A stretch of 64,000 bases of DNA from Erwinia amylovora (lineage in GTDB: Bacteria; Pseudomonadota; Gammaproteobacteria; Enterobacterales; Enterobacteriaceae). The position numbers and the translations under genes are program-made. Positions within the stretch are counted from its first letter, which is position 1. Every line of letters begins with the position of its first letter. The stretch is from positions 1,798,001 through 1,862,000 of the forward strand of contig NZ_CP066796.1 of the NCBI RefSeq assembly GCF_017161565.1. The letters are read 5' to 3'. This document shows positions 48,946 to 58,205 of the stretch, in pieces. A model generated the notes under the pieces. The model saw only the letters and a program-made list of their open reading frames with translations. It searched no databases and had not been told where the DNA came from.

Positions 48946-50352
48946 GTGGCAAAAATCTTCTTACGCAGTGGAAGTCTGGACGCGCTTCTTGCTCTCGGTG
49001 AAAGCGGTCAACCGGTTTATCTCTCCGCTTTGCAACTGCGCGAAACCCTGCGCCTGAGAAAACAGTCGCCAGTAGCCGACTGCCTGGCTATCCCTCAACT
49101 GAACGATGCCGGCAATCGTCTTGACTGGTATTCTCCCTTAGCGGGTAAAGTAACTACCTGGGCTTCTGCCAGTAACAGTGCACGAAGCGCGGCGCTGAAT
49201 CAGCTGCTGGCATGCCAGAGTATATTCGCCGAAATCAGCGAACGCGCTCTGCGCTCGGAAAAACCAGGCCAGAAACTGTTCGGCGCCCTGCTAAACAAGG
49301 CGCTGCAATTCCCCGACCAGAACTTTGTCTATCTGGTTGATGGCAAGCCGGTCATCACCTTCTGGGGGTTTATCAGTCTGGATAAAAAGTCCCGTCAGAA
49401 CGCTTTTGACTGTTTAACCCTTGATGATGTTGAACCCCAGCTTGCCCTGTCGCGCCTGGCTCCTGTTACTGCTGCCAGCGTTGCCCTGTCGCGCCTGGCT
49501 CCTGTTACTGCTGCCAGCGTTGCCGTGGCGCAGCCCGCACCCTTGCCAGCGCAGCAGCCGGACCCGGTCATCCCGTCCCTCACCGCGCAAGACGCGCAAG
49601 ATATCGCCAGCGAACCAGAAGCGACAGATGAACCGGCGTCAGATGCTGTTCCCGTGGTGCCGTTAGTCGCGGTAAAACCACCCGTCCGGGCCTGGCTGCG
49701 TTATGGCTGGTTGCTGCCAGCCGCCGCATTACTGGTTACTTTTGGCGTACAGTTGAAAGGCTGCAGCGACAGCCCCATCGCGACAGCGCCTCCGACCACG
49801 GCCACTTCCCCTGCTGTGGAGCCAGCATCACCACCAGTCCGCTCTGCACCGGCTGTGTTGAGCGCGCTACCGCTGACAGCCGCGACCGTCGCGCCCGCGC
49901 CACAGCCTGCTCCAGCCCCGGAACCTGCTGCTGCCGCTGTCCCGGTAGCGGATGTACGCCCGGCAGAGAAAGATGACCTGGTGATGCCGCAAAACGCGGT
50001 AAAAATCGGCTCCGTCAAGTTTCTCAATGGAAACTGGCGCGTTCGGGTACAGGTGAAAAACCCGCTAACCGGCACACCGCCCATGCTGAAATACCAACTA
50101 CAGAATGGTAAAGGCAGCGCCCGTATTACCCAGGGCGATGGCGTAAGCTGCCGGGTTGAGGTGTTCGCCGGACTGATGAAGTCAGGCAATCTGGTGATTA
50201 ACAGCCGCAGCAAAGCGCGTTGCAGCGACGGCTCGCGCTATCAGATGCCGGAGCTGGTTTGTAAACAGGGTTTGACCGGCGCAGCGGAGTGCAGCGGCCG
50301 TTATAATGACGACACGGTGCTGCCAATGACCATGAAGCGTGAGAGTAAATGA
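48946..50352 (+). CDS. srfA: SrfA family protein (srfABC operon)
   Basis: A 468-residue protein that I identify as SrfA from its place before srfB and srfC and its layout. Residues 1-165 are a cytoplasmic-looking domain (FLRSGSLDALLALGESGQPVYLSALQLRETLRLRK). A Pro/Ala-rich linker holds two copies of a 13-residue unit. One transmembrane helix is near residue 250 (RYGWLLPAAALLVTFGVQL), then a second Pro/Ala linker and a C-terminal periplasmic domain with conserved Cys. The start is GTG at 48946 (VAKIFLRSG) with AAGG upstream; the frame is open further but not convincing. Its stop overlaps srfB by four bases. In Salmonella the srf genes are SsrB-regulated; the function is unsettled. Confidence 0.8.
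   Translation: MAKIFLRSGSLDALLALGESGQPVYLSALQLRETLRLRKQSPVADCLAIPQLNDAGNRLDWYSPLAGKVTTWASASNSARSAALNQLLACQSIFAEISERALRSEKPGQKLFGALLNKALQFPDQNFVYLVDGKPVITFWGFISLDKKSRQNAFDCLTLDDVEPQLALSRLAPVTAASVALSRLAPVTAASVAVAQPAPLPAQQPDPVIPSLTAQDAQDIASEPEATDEPASDAVPVVPLVAVKPPVRAWLRYGWLLPAAALLVTFGVQLKGCSDSPIATAPPTTATSPAVEPASPPVRSAPAVLSALPLTAATVAPAPQPAPAPEPAAAAVPVADVRPAEKDDLVMPQNAVKIGSVKFLNGNWRVRVQVKNPLTGTPPMLKYQLQNGKGSARITQGDGVSCRVEVFAGLMKSGNLVINSRSKARCSDGSRYQMPELVCKQGLTGAAECSGRYNDDTVLPMTMKRESK
49442..49519 (+). repeat. 39-bp exact tandem duplication within srfA
   Basis: Two identical 39-base copies (49442-49480 and 49481-49519) each encode a 13-residue unit reading LSRLAPVTAAS with flanks, in the Pro/Ala linker before the membrane helix. 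The frame is kept. It is a recent slippage-type duplication, likely variable between strains. Confidence 0.9.
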
Positions 50353-53339
50353 GGATGCTGGCGACAATGACAGAATTTACACCCAATATGACGCTGATAC
50401 AGAACAGCGGCATTCAGTTCCTCGACTTTGCTTTGAAGCCGGATCTCGCTGCCGACTGGCCGGGTAAATTTGTGCGCCAGACGGCGAACGGTCCCCTGCT
50501 GCGGCTTAACTATCATCAGCAGAGCGGAAAGTATTTGCTGCCTCAGGTTGCGGGTGCGCCTGCTGAAGTGGTGAAGCCCGAATTCAGCTTCCCGCTGGAG
50601 CAATCACTGGCTTTGCTTAACGCCCAGTGGCTGCCGCTGCCTTTTTTCCGCTTTAACCCCCCGCGAACTTTTATCGGCGGCCCTGATAACTGGGCGCGAG
50701 TGCAGGTCGTCGCCTTAGCTAAGGCGGATGCCAGCGGCAATACGCATCGCATCGTGCTGGCGTTTGATACCAAAGTCTGGGCCGATGGCGAAGATGAATC
50801 GCTGGCGTTAAATGAAAATGACGTTAAGAACGGGGTCAGTTTTGCCCTGGCTCACCACAGCGATGAGCTGGGAGAATTTCTCGATCAAACCTGGGTGGAT
50901 GGCTGGCTGCGTGAAGCCTTCAGCGAAAGTGCATCCCAGCTGGAGCAGCGCCCACAGGTAAATATCAAAACCGCACTGCGCGAATTCGAGTATCAGGCCC
51001 ACTATCTGAATATCCTGCATTTTCTTGCTCACCAGCTGTCGCTGCCTGAACTGAAGATCATCGCCGCCACCTTGCAGGAGCCGGCAATTGCCGTGGATTT
51101 GATCCTCGACGTGGGCAATTCACACACGTGCGGCATTATGGTTGAAGACCACACGGACGATCACCAGGGCCTCAGGCACACCTACGAATTGCAGATGCGT
51201 AATCTCAGTCAGCCCCATCAGCTGTACAACGAACTGTTCGAAAGCCGCGTCGAGTTTGCTCAGGCCAGCTTTGGTAAACAGAATTTCTCGCTGGAAAGCG
51301 GCCGCGATGATGCCTTTGTTTGGCCTTCAATTACCCGGGTCGGGCGTGAAGCGGGTCAACTGGCGCTGCAGCGCCTCGGTACCGAAGGCGCGACCGGGCT
51401 TTCCAGTCCGCGCCGCTATTTGTGGGATGAAGAGAGCTACACGCCTGGCTGGCGTTTCAGTCGTACGCCGGGCAACCTGATGCAGGAGCGACCGGCCATC
51501 GCCCAGCCGCTGACCAACCTGATTAATGATGAGGGGCAGCCGCTGTATAGCATTGCGCTGGAGGACCGTCTGCCGGTGTTCGCACCCCATTACAGCCGCA
51601 GCTCGCTGATGAGCCTGATGCTGTCTGAGCTGCTGGCACAGGCGTTGTTGCAAATCAACAGCCCGATGCAACGTCAGAAAATGCTACACGGCAGCGCGCC
51701 GCGTCAGCTGCGCAATATTATCCTTACCCTGCCGTCGGCAATGCCGAAACCGGAACGCGAAATTTTCCGCCGCCGTATGCAGGAAGCGATTGCGCTGGTA
51801 TGGAAAGCGATGGGCTGGCATCCGCAGGACGACGATTTTACCCTCGCCGTGGATCGGGCGAAAAGCAGCGTCCCGGTACCTCAGGTGCAGATGGAGTGGG
51901 ATGAAGCGACCTGTGGCCAGATGGTTTATCTGTATAACGAAACACAGGTTAATTTCGGCGGTCGTGCCGGGGCGTTCTTCGCCAGCATGGCGCGCCCCGA
52001 CCGCGCCAGAGCGGCCGATGAACCGGCAGGTAAAACGTTGCGCATTGCCTCGATTGATATCGGCGGGGGCACCACCGACCTGGCCATCACTCAGTATCGC
52101 CTTGATGACGGCGTTGGCAATAACGTTAAAATTTCGCCGCGCCTGCTGTTCCGCGAAGGCTTTAAGCTGGCGGGGGACGATATCCTGCTGGACGTCATCC
52201 AGCTCTACGTGCTGCCAGCGTTACAGATTGCATTTAAAAAGGCCGGTATTGTTAACCCGGAAGCGGTGATGACGCGCCTGTTCGGCCATCAGGGTCATAT
52301 GGACGGCCACTCCACGCTGCGTCAGCAGGTGACGTTGCAGCTGTTTATTCCCCTTGGTCAGGCGATCCTTGCCGCCTATGAAGACTTCGATCCGCTCGAT
52401 CTCAATGCAGAAATTGACGCACGCTTTGCCGAACTGCTGGCCCAGCCGCCGACTGACAAACTGCTCGACTACGTCAATCGTGAAATCCAGTGCGAGCTGC
52501 CGGCTGATGCGCCAGCCTTTGATATTCTGGACGTGCCGCTGATAGTCCGACTGAGCAAGCTGCATGGCGAGTTCCTGTCGCCACGCATGAACATCACCCA
52601 CAGTTTGCGCTCAATGTCTGAAGTGGTTGCGGTATATGACTGCGATGTGCTGCTGCTAACCGGTCGCCCTTCACGCTTCCCCGGCGTACAGGCGCTGTTC
52701 CGCCATCTGCAACCGCTGCCGGTCAGCCGTATTCTCTCTCTGGACGGCTACCATACCAATGACTGGTATCCGTTTAACAAGCAGGGAAAAATTGAAAACC
52801 CGAAATCAACGGCGGCGGTCGGGGCGATGCTGTGCCTGCTTTCTCTCGATCTGCGGCTGGGCAACTTTTGGTTCAAAGCCGGCGACTTCCAGCCCTACTC
52901 GACTATCCGATATCTGGGAATGCTGGACGGCACAGGCGCGCTGACGACAGATAACGTTTGGTATAGCGATATCGATCTCGACAAGCAAAATTTCAATCTG
53001 GACGTGCGCAGTCGCTTCCAGGTGCGCGGCGCGTTAACGCTTGGCTTTCGCCAGCTGGACAACGACCGCTGGCCCGCCTCGCCTCTGTATACCTTGACCA
53101 TCGTTGATTCACAGCTGGCGCGCAGCGTGGCCGGAGATAACGTGTTACGCATCAAACTGGCGGTCAGTCGCCCGTTTGGCGAGTTCGGCCCGGAGCGTTT
53201 CGCCATTGCCGAAGCCAGCCTGGACGACGGCAGTCTGGTGCCGCTTGAGCATCTGTGCCTCAGGCTGAATACGCTGGCCGGCAGTGGATCCGGCATCGCG
53301 CATTACTGGATTGACAGCGGGAGCGTCTACAAGAAATGA
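50349..53339 (+). CDS. srfB: SrfB, actin/Hsp70-like virulence protein
   Basis: A 996-residue SrfB-family protein. The nucleotide-binding motifs of the actin/Hsp70 superfamily are visible: the phosphate-1 loop LDVGNSHTCGIM near residue 254 and the phosphate-2 motif IDIGGGTTDLA near residue 570, with an adenosine-type loop LLLTGRPSRFPGVQALFRHL around 775. The ATP-driven chaperone or scaffold role is inferred. The start overlaps srfA (ATGA); internal ATGs at 50355 and 50367 are possible too. It overlaps srfC by four bases at the other end, so the operon is tightly coupled. Confidence 0.9.
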   Translation: MRMLATMTEFTPNMTLIQNSGIQFLDFALKPDLAADWPGKFVRQTANGPLLRLNYHQQSGKYLLPQVAGAPAEVVKPEFSFPLEQSLALLNAQWLPLPFFRFNPPRTFIGGPDNWARVQVVALAKADASGNTHRIVLAFDTKVWADGEDESLALNENDVKNGVSFALAHHSDELGEFLDQTWVDGWLREAFSESASQLEQRPQVNIKTALREFEYQAHYLNILHFLAHQLSLPELKIIAATLQEPAIAVDLILDVGNSHTCGIMVEDHTDDHQGLRHTYELQMRNLSQPHQLYNELFESRVEFAQASFGKQNFSLESGRDDAFVWPSITRVGREAGQLALQRLGTEGATGLSSPRRYLWDEESYTPGWRFSRTPGNLMQERPAIAQPLTNLINDEGQPLYSIALEDRLPVFAPHYSRSSLMSLMLSELLAQALLQINSPMQRQKMLHGSAPRQLRNIILTLPSAMPKPEREIFRRRMQEAIALVWKAMGWHPQDDDFTLAVDRAKSSVPVPQVQMEWDEATCGQMVYLYNETQVNFGGRAGAFFASMARPDRARAADEPAGKTLRIASIDIGGGTTDLAITQYRLDDGVGNNVKISPRLLFREGFKLAGDDILLDVIQLYVLPALQIAFKKAGIVNPEAVMTRLFGHQGHMDGHSTLRQQVTLQLFIPLGQAILAAYEDFDPLDLNAEIDARFAELLAQPPTDKLLDYVNREIQCELPADAPAFDILDVPLIVRLSKLHGEFLSPRMNITHSLRSMSEVVAVYDCDVLLLTGRPSRFPGVQALFRHLQPLPVSRILSLDGYHTNDWYPFNKQGKIENPKSTAAVGAMLCLLSLDLRLGNFWFKAGDFQPYSTIRYLGMLDGTGALTTDNVWYSDIDLDKQNFNLDVRSRFQVRGALTLGFRQLDNDRWPASPLYTLTIVDSQLARSVAGDNVLRIKLAVSRPFGEFGPERFAIAEASLDDGSLVPLEHLCLRLNTLAGSGSGIAHYWIDSGSVYKK

Positions 53340-55744
53340 AATCGCTAAATAACATTCTGTCAGCACAGGCCAAAAACCAGGGTGATGCCCTGACGCAAGG
53401 CATCGGCCAGGCGCTGGAATGGCTGGAGGTGAACCGCCAGCTGGCTCCGCGGCTTAACCGGGAAGCTGACCGTCTGACAAGCAAACTACTGCGCCAGCAT
53501 AACCGGGCCGTCGTGCTGGCGCGCCAGGCAGAACAGCCATGCGCCATCGGGCTGTTTGGCCTGGCTCAGGCCGGTAAGTCGTATCTGGTGAACGCACTGG
53601 CCGCCAGCAGCAAAGGACGCATCGAATGCGCGCTCGGCAACAGCGTATTGGATTACGCCAGCCAGCTGAATCCGCAGCAGCAGACGGCTAACCTGGTGCT
53701 GCGTTTCAGTGGCCGGCAGCACAGCAGCGACAGCCGCTGGCCGGTTCAGCTGGACCTGCTCACCGAATGTGAAATAGTGGCCATCCTGGCGCTGCAATAT
53801 CATCAGACTTGCGGTTCTCATCCCGGTGAAACGGCGGCCTTCGACGAGCAGCAGCTGGAAGATAAAGTGCAGAATGTGGCGATGTATCGCCAGCCGGAGG
53901 GGATCGACGGCATTGACCGTCACCAGATGGTCGCGCTGTGGGACGCTATCCGTTTGATCCTGCCGGCCAACTCCGCGCTGGAGAGTCATTTCTGGCCGCA
54001 GGCGACCGAACTGGCCCCGCAGCTCGGCGTGGACGAACGTGCGCGACTGTTTTCGCTGCTGTGGGGCGAAGACCGCCAGCTTACCGCGCTTTACCGTCAG
54101 CTGGCGCACGTATTACATCATCTTTCTTGCGTGGAGCAGGTGCTGGCCCCGCTTAGCGTGCTGGATGAGCCTTGCTACAGCCTGCTCTACAGTTCCGGGG
54201 TCAGCCAGTTTAATGCTGCCACCGACCTGACAATACAGGTGCTGCCACGCCATAACGGGCGCGGGCTGGCTCCGGTCAGCGTGGCGCTGGCAGAATTAAC
54301 CCTGTTAAGCCGGGAAATCGTGCTGCCGCTGTACAGCGCACCGCGTGAAGAACTGTTCAGCGAGGTCGACCTGCTGGATTATCCCGGATTCACCACTCCT
54401 TCGGTACTGCCGGATGATGAGCAGTTTGCGCTGGCGCTGCGCTTTTTGCAGGCACGCCGTCCGTTTCTGTTACAGCGCGCGGCGCAACAACAGGACGTCA
54501 CCCATCTGCTGGTATGCAGTGCAGCGGCTCACCGTAACGAGACCCGCCGGGTGGGGCTACTGCTCGACTTCTGGGTGAAACAGACTCAGGGAGAAACCAG
54601 TGCTTTACGCAGTGGACGCAAGCCGGGCCTGATCTGGGCAATGACACCGTTCGATCAGCGTATCACCCACGGTCATCATTGCGATGCGGCGGTACAACGC
54701 TTCGTGGGCAATCCGGGCGATGCCTGGGGCGCGATGCTGGCGATGGATGAGAAAGGCTTGCAGCGCATGACCGGTTATCTGGTTAACGAAGTGCAGCGCG
54801 GCGGCAAGCTGCAACGCATTGCCAGCCAGCGTACTGAGATCCAGCGCGAGCTGACGGAAAACCTGCTGGGCTGCTGGCATCAGGAGGCGGATGGTGAACA
54901 TCCGGCACAGCGCACGCGTATTGCTGAAACGCTGCTAAAAGCATTACAGACGCGTACCGGCGTGCACGGTGAACTGCTGGAGCGTCTGGTGCCGGTGCGT
55001 GATACTCTGCGCCATCTGTTCCTGCAGCGTCAGCATCAGCTCAACCGCAGCGCCGCCGATGAATACCGCATCAGCGAGGACGACCCATTCGGAATCGGTA
55101 TGACCATCGACCTGTTAAGCGACCAGCCGCTGACAGCGGTGCAAAGCAGCTATCACCATGCGCCGCTGGTCGATCATGAGGTGGAATTTGCGCAAAACGT
55201 CTATTGTCATTGGGTTAATCAGCTGCGCCTGTTGCCGGATAACGGCCCGCTGTTGGCGTTGCTGGGCATCAGTAAACCCACGCTGGAGAGGCTAACCGAA
55301 GAGCTGATCACCGCCAGCGTACGTCAGCAGCTGGAAGATGCGCTGATCCGCGTGTTGGCCGACAGCGATACGCACGGACTGCCCGCCGAACAGATCGCCG
55401 ATCGTCAGGTATCACGCGCGCTTAGCGTACTGGGGGATTTTGTTGCGTGGCTGGGTTTTCAGCAGCTGCCAGAAACACAGCGGCCGGAAAGCCGCATCAA
55501 TCCAGGGCAGAAAATTTTTGCCAAACCTGAAGCGCAAACCGTCAGTCTGGGGCCGGACCAGCGTTTAAACCGGCTGGCGCTGAAGCCGAACAATCATGCC
55601 GCGTTTTATATTTACGACTGGCTGGTTGCCCTGAACGAGATGATTGTGCAAAACGCCGGTTATGCTGCCTCAGGCGAAATCAGCCCGGAGCAGCGGCAAA
55701 AACTGGCGCAGATATTAACGCGGCTGGCCCGTAAGGATGAATAG
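53336..55744 (+). CDS. srfC: SrfC, dynamin-like GTPase
   Basis: An 802-residue SrfC-family protein. The P-loop GLFGLAQAGKS is at residues 72-82 (G1) and DLLDYPGF at residues 345-352 (G3, DxxG). A long helical C-terminal half follows, as in bacterial dynamin-like proteins. The distance between G1 and G3 is unusually large, so a substantial insertion lies in the GTPase domain. It overlaps srfB by four bases and ends the operon. The function is unknown; SrfABC has been described as a virulence or cytotoxic factor in other enterobacteria. Confidence 0.9.
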   Translation: MKSLNNILSAQAKNQGDALTQGIGQALEWLEVNRQLAPRLNREADRLTSKLLRQHNRAVVLARQAEQPCAIGLFGLAQAGKSYLVNALAASSKGRIECALGNSVLDYASQLNPQQQTANLVLRFSGRQHSSDSRWPVQLDLLTECEIVAILALQYHQTCGSHPGETAAFDEQQLEDKVQNVAMYRQPEGIDGIDRHQMVALWDAIRLILPANSALESHFWPQATELAPQLGVDERARLFSLLWGEDRQLTALYRQLAHVLHHLSCVEQVLAPLSVLDEPCYSLLYSSGVSQFNAATDLTIQVLPRHNGRGLAPVSVALAELTLLSREIVLPLYSAPREELFSEVDLLDYPGFTTPSVLPDDEQFALALRFLQARRPFLLQRAAQQQDVTHLLVCSAAAHRNETRRVGLLLDFWVKQTQGETSALRSGRKPGLIWAMTPFDQRITHGHHCDAAVQRFVGNPGDAWGAMLAMDEKGLQRMTGYLVNEVQRGGKLQRIASQRTEIQRELTENLLGCWHQEADGEHPAQRTRIAETLLKALQTRTGVHGELLERLVPVRDTLRHLFLQRQHQLNRSAADEYRISEDDPFGIGMTIDLLSDQPLTAVQSSYHHAPLVDHEVEFAQNVYCHWVNQLRLLPDNGPLLALLGISKPTLERLTEELITASVRQQLEDALIRVLADSDTHGLPAEQIADRQVSRALSVLGDFVAWLGFQQLPETQRPESRINPGQKIFAKPEAQTVSLGPDQRLNRLALKPNNHAAFYIYDWLVALNEMIVQNAGYAASGEISPEQRQKLAQILTRLARKDE

Positions 55745-55836
55745 ATAACTATCGAGGTCGCCGGCCAGCCCCCGGCGTTACCGGGCTTCCTGCTGCTTTC
55801 TGTACCGTGTGATTGATATTTAATCCCGTCACCGGG

Positions 55837-57330
55837 TTAAGTCTGGCTCGCTGTGCCGCGATGGCCAGAGATGACGGGGCCGGCACCGGGCGGAAGCGAA
55901 CGCGCAAACAATGCATCTAAATAAGCAGCGATTGGCGTGATGTCAGAAAGCGAAGAAGATACCGCAATGTACGAGTCCGGGCGCACCAGCATAATGAGCT
56001 GCCTGTACGGACTCATCTCTTCATCAATGTGCATCACTTTTACAAACGACGGCATATTCAACGTCACCTTGCTGTCGCCAAAGACCAGAAGCGTGAAGAA
56101 ACGATAGTCAAGAAGCGTATAAATCCGCGTGCTTGTCTGCCCGCCATCGCAGGTTACTATGAAGTCTGACAGGCGTTTACCGTGCAGTTCATGTTCACCG
56201 TAGTGAATGCCCATCCCTGTCACGTATCCGGCCCGGCTTTCGACTATTTTCAGATAGTCAGCCGCGTGCGTTCCCTCATTTGAGTATTTTGTCGCGCGTA
56301 CCAGCTCGGCAGACGTCTTCACCACGCCGGATGCCACCGGTTTACGCTCTTGCTGGTAAAGTCGGAGCAGTGGCCATGACGCGCCATGCCTCAACACCAT
56401 GTTTATTTTCCACATGAGGTTAAAAGCATCCGCCAGTCCGGTATTAAGGCCCAGGCCACCATTAACCGAATGAACATGACAGGCATCGCCCGCCAGGTAA
56501 ATTTTGTCGCTGATGGCAAAGTGTTCGGCCACTGACTCCTTCACCGAAAATTGAGAAAACCAAACGATCTTCCTGAAACACAACCTGTATGGCTGCATGG
56601 CGAGGTTAATCCTCGCAATAACCTGCTCAATGGTGAAAATTTTTGTATCCATACGCACATAAAAACGGTCCAGATCCCTTTCGCGCGGAACCCACGCCAC
56701 TTCAGCAGTCGCGTTCTGGAAAACAATAATCTCCGGTGTCTTGGGGAAGTCGGTATAAATGATGCCATCCAGCACGGCCCAGCTGATTTGTGGACGGGTC
56801 ACCTCGAAGGGAACGTTGAAATGATGACGTACCCACGAGTGTGCGCCATCAGCACCGATGGCCAGTCTGGAATGGAGCGTCTTGCCGGTTGATAATATTG
56901 TTGTACATCCCTCATCACTGACCTTGATATCTATCACGGAGGTGTTGCGGCAGACTGCAGCACCAGCACCCTGTAGCTTATCATCCAGTAAGTGTTCCAA
57001 ATGCGTCTGCCCGAGCATCAGAAAATGCTTGTGAAAACAGCCTTCCAGCTCATCCCACCACTGAGTCTGACGCAACACGAATCCCCCGTTGGTCCATACG
57101 GAACTCGTTCTGCACGGTTTTCCCTCAGGATAGAGAGAGTCAAACAGATTGACGATCTCCAGCAGTTGCAGAGTGCGCGCATTCAAGGCATCTGCCCGCC
57201 CCACCGTCAGTGGCCCTGGCGTAGTATCTACGATCGCCATTTGCAGGCCGCATAACCGGCCGAGCCAGGCGCAAAGTAACCCTACAGGACCGGCCCCGAT
57301 GACCACAACGTCTGTTTTCGGCGTACTCAT
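55837..57330 (-). CDS. FAD-dependent aromatic monooxygenase of the isonitrile operon
   Basis: A 497-residue single-component flavoprotein hydroxylase of the PheA/TfdB/MhpA type. It begins with the FAD motif VVVIGAGPVGLLCAW at residues 8-22, has the DG motif AIGADGAHSWVR near 168, and the FAD/GD motif YLAGDACHVHSVNGGLGLNTGLADAFNLMWK near 280. The C-terminal thioredoxin-like domain is present. It overlaps the pvcB-like gene by four bases, so it is the last gene of the operon. It probably hydroxylates the aromatic ring of the isonitrile product. It is not related to the HpaB-type PvcC of P. aeruginosa. Confidence 0.85.
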   Translation of the reverse strand: MSTPKTDVVVIGAGPVGLLCAWLGRLCGLQMAIVDTTPGPLTVGRADALNARTLQLLEIVNLFDSLYPEGKPCRTSSVWTNGGFVLRQTQWWDELEGCFHKHFLMLGQTHLEHLLDDKLQGAGAAVCRNTSVIDIKVSDEGCTTILSTGKTLHSRLAIGADGAHSWVRHHFNVPFEVTRPQISWAVLDGIIYTDFPKTPEIIVFQNATAEVAWVPRERDLDRFYVRMDTKIFTIEQVIARINLAMQPYRLCFRKIVWFSQFSVKESVAEHFAISDKIYLAGDACHVHSVNGGLGLNTGLADAFNLMWKINMVLRHGASWPLLRLYQQERKPVASGVVKTSAELVRATKYSNEGTHAADYLKIVESRAGYVTGMGIHYGEHELHGKRLSDFIVTCDGGQTSTRIYTLLDYRFFTLLVFGDSKVTLNMPSFVKVMHIDEEMSPYRQLIMLVRPDSYIAVSSSLSDITPIAAYLDALFARSLPPGAGPVISGHRGTASQT

Positions 57331-58205
57331 TCTGACCTCACAAGATGATGGTTAGCGATTTGTGGACGGCCATGGATGTGCACCCGGCGCAGGTGACGGC
57401 CAGAATGGTGGGTGTATTGCTCGCGACCGTGCAGCAGCGATAAGTTGTCACTGAGAACGAAATCACCCGTCTGCCACTGATGCGCGTAATATACCCGCGG
57501 ATCCCGCAGCGTTTTCATCAGGCTGACAAGCAGCATCTCTTCTTCGTCTTTATTGATCCCCCCGAACGAATAACTTGAAGGATTGAGGAAGGTTGCATCA
57601 TTTTCGTCCGGTGGTTCGCAGAAGCGTATAACGGGAAATTCACGCAGTGGATGGATGCCGATAATGGGCGCTTCTACCGTGTTGCTGTAAAGTTCGACTG
57701 AGCGCTGATAGCGCCCGTGAGCGCGCGCCCACAGCTCCCGGACGGCTGGTGTTGCAATACGCAGCGCCGCGTTAGTACTCGAAAATGTCGTCCGTCCGCC
57801 CTGCATGTCGCCGGCGGCATGGACACACTGGAAAAGCTGGAATTCCGGCACGGTGTCAAGGTACATCCCATCCCAATGCAGCGGCACATAGCTGTTAGCA
57901 AAAATGTGGTCGTCAGGATTAGCGTGCTCAACCAGTTCGAGCACGGCACCATAAGGCCACATCATTATCTCACCAAAGGTCGCACAATAGCGGGTCAGGC
58001 TGTCACTGCTGGCGAAATGATCAAAACCACGCAGTACCACCAGCTGATGGCTGTACACCAACGCTCGCAGCCATGTTACGGACAGCTCACCGATATGACG
58101 GCCCGCACGGCACGGTTTTATCAATATCCCAAAGGAGCAGGGTTCTCCGGTTTCCCCGGTCAGCGGCGCCACGTCCAGGGTGTCTGGCAGGTCGGCGGGG
58201 TTCAT
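57327..58205 (-). CDS. pvcB: PvcB-type Fe(II)/2-oxoglutarate dioxygenase
   Basis: A 292-residue TauD/TfdA-family dioxygenase. The iron ligands are HWD at residues 110-112 (HxD) and the distal His in LLHGRE at residue 259, with a conserved Arg in the HSGRHLRRVHIHG segment that would bind 2-oxoglutarate. In known pathways PvcB-type enzymes convert the tyrosine or tryptophan isonitrile acid to the vinyl isonitrile with loss of CO2. It overlaps both neighbours by four bases, in the order pvcA, pvcB, FAD gene. Confidence 0.88.
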   Translation of the reverse strand: MNPADLPDTLDVAPLTGETGEPCSFGILIKPCRAGRHIGELSVTWLRALVYSHQLVVLRGFDHFASSDSLTRYCATFGEIMMWPYGAVLELVEHANPDDHIFANSYVPLHWDGMYLDTVPEFQLFQCVHAAGDMQGGRTTFSSTNAALRIATPAVRELWARAHGRYQRSVELYSNTVEAPIIGIHPLREFPVIRFCEPPDENDATFLNPSSYSFGGINKDEEEMLLVSLMKTLRDPRVYYAHQWQTGDFVLSDNLSLLHGREQYTHHSGRHLRRVHIHGRPQIANHHLVRSE

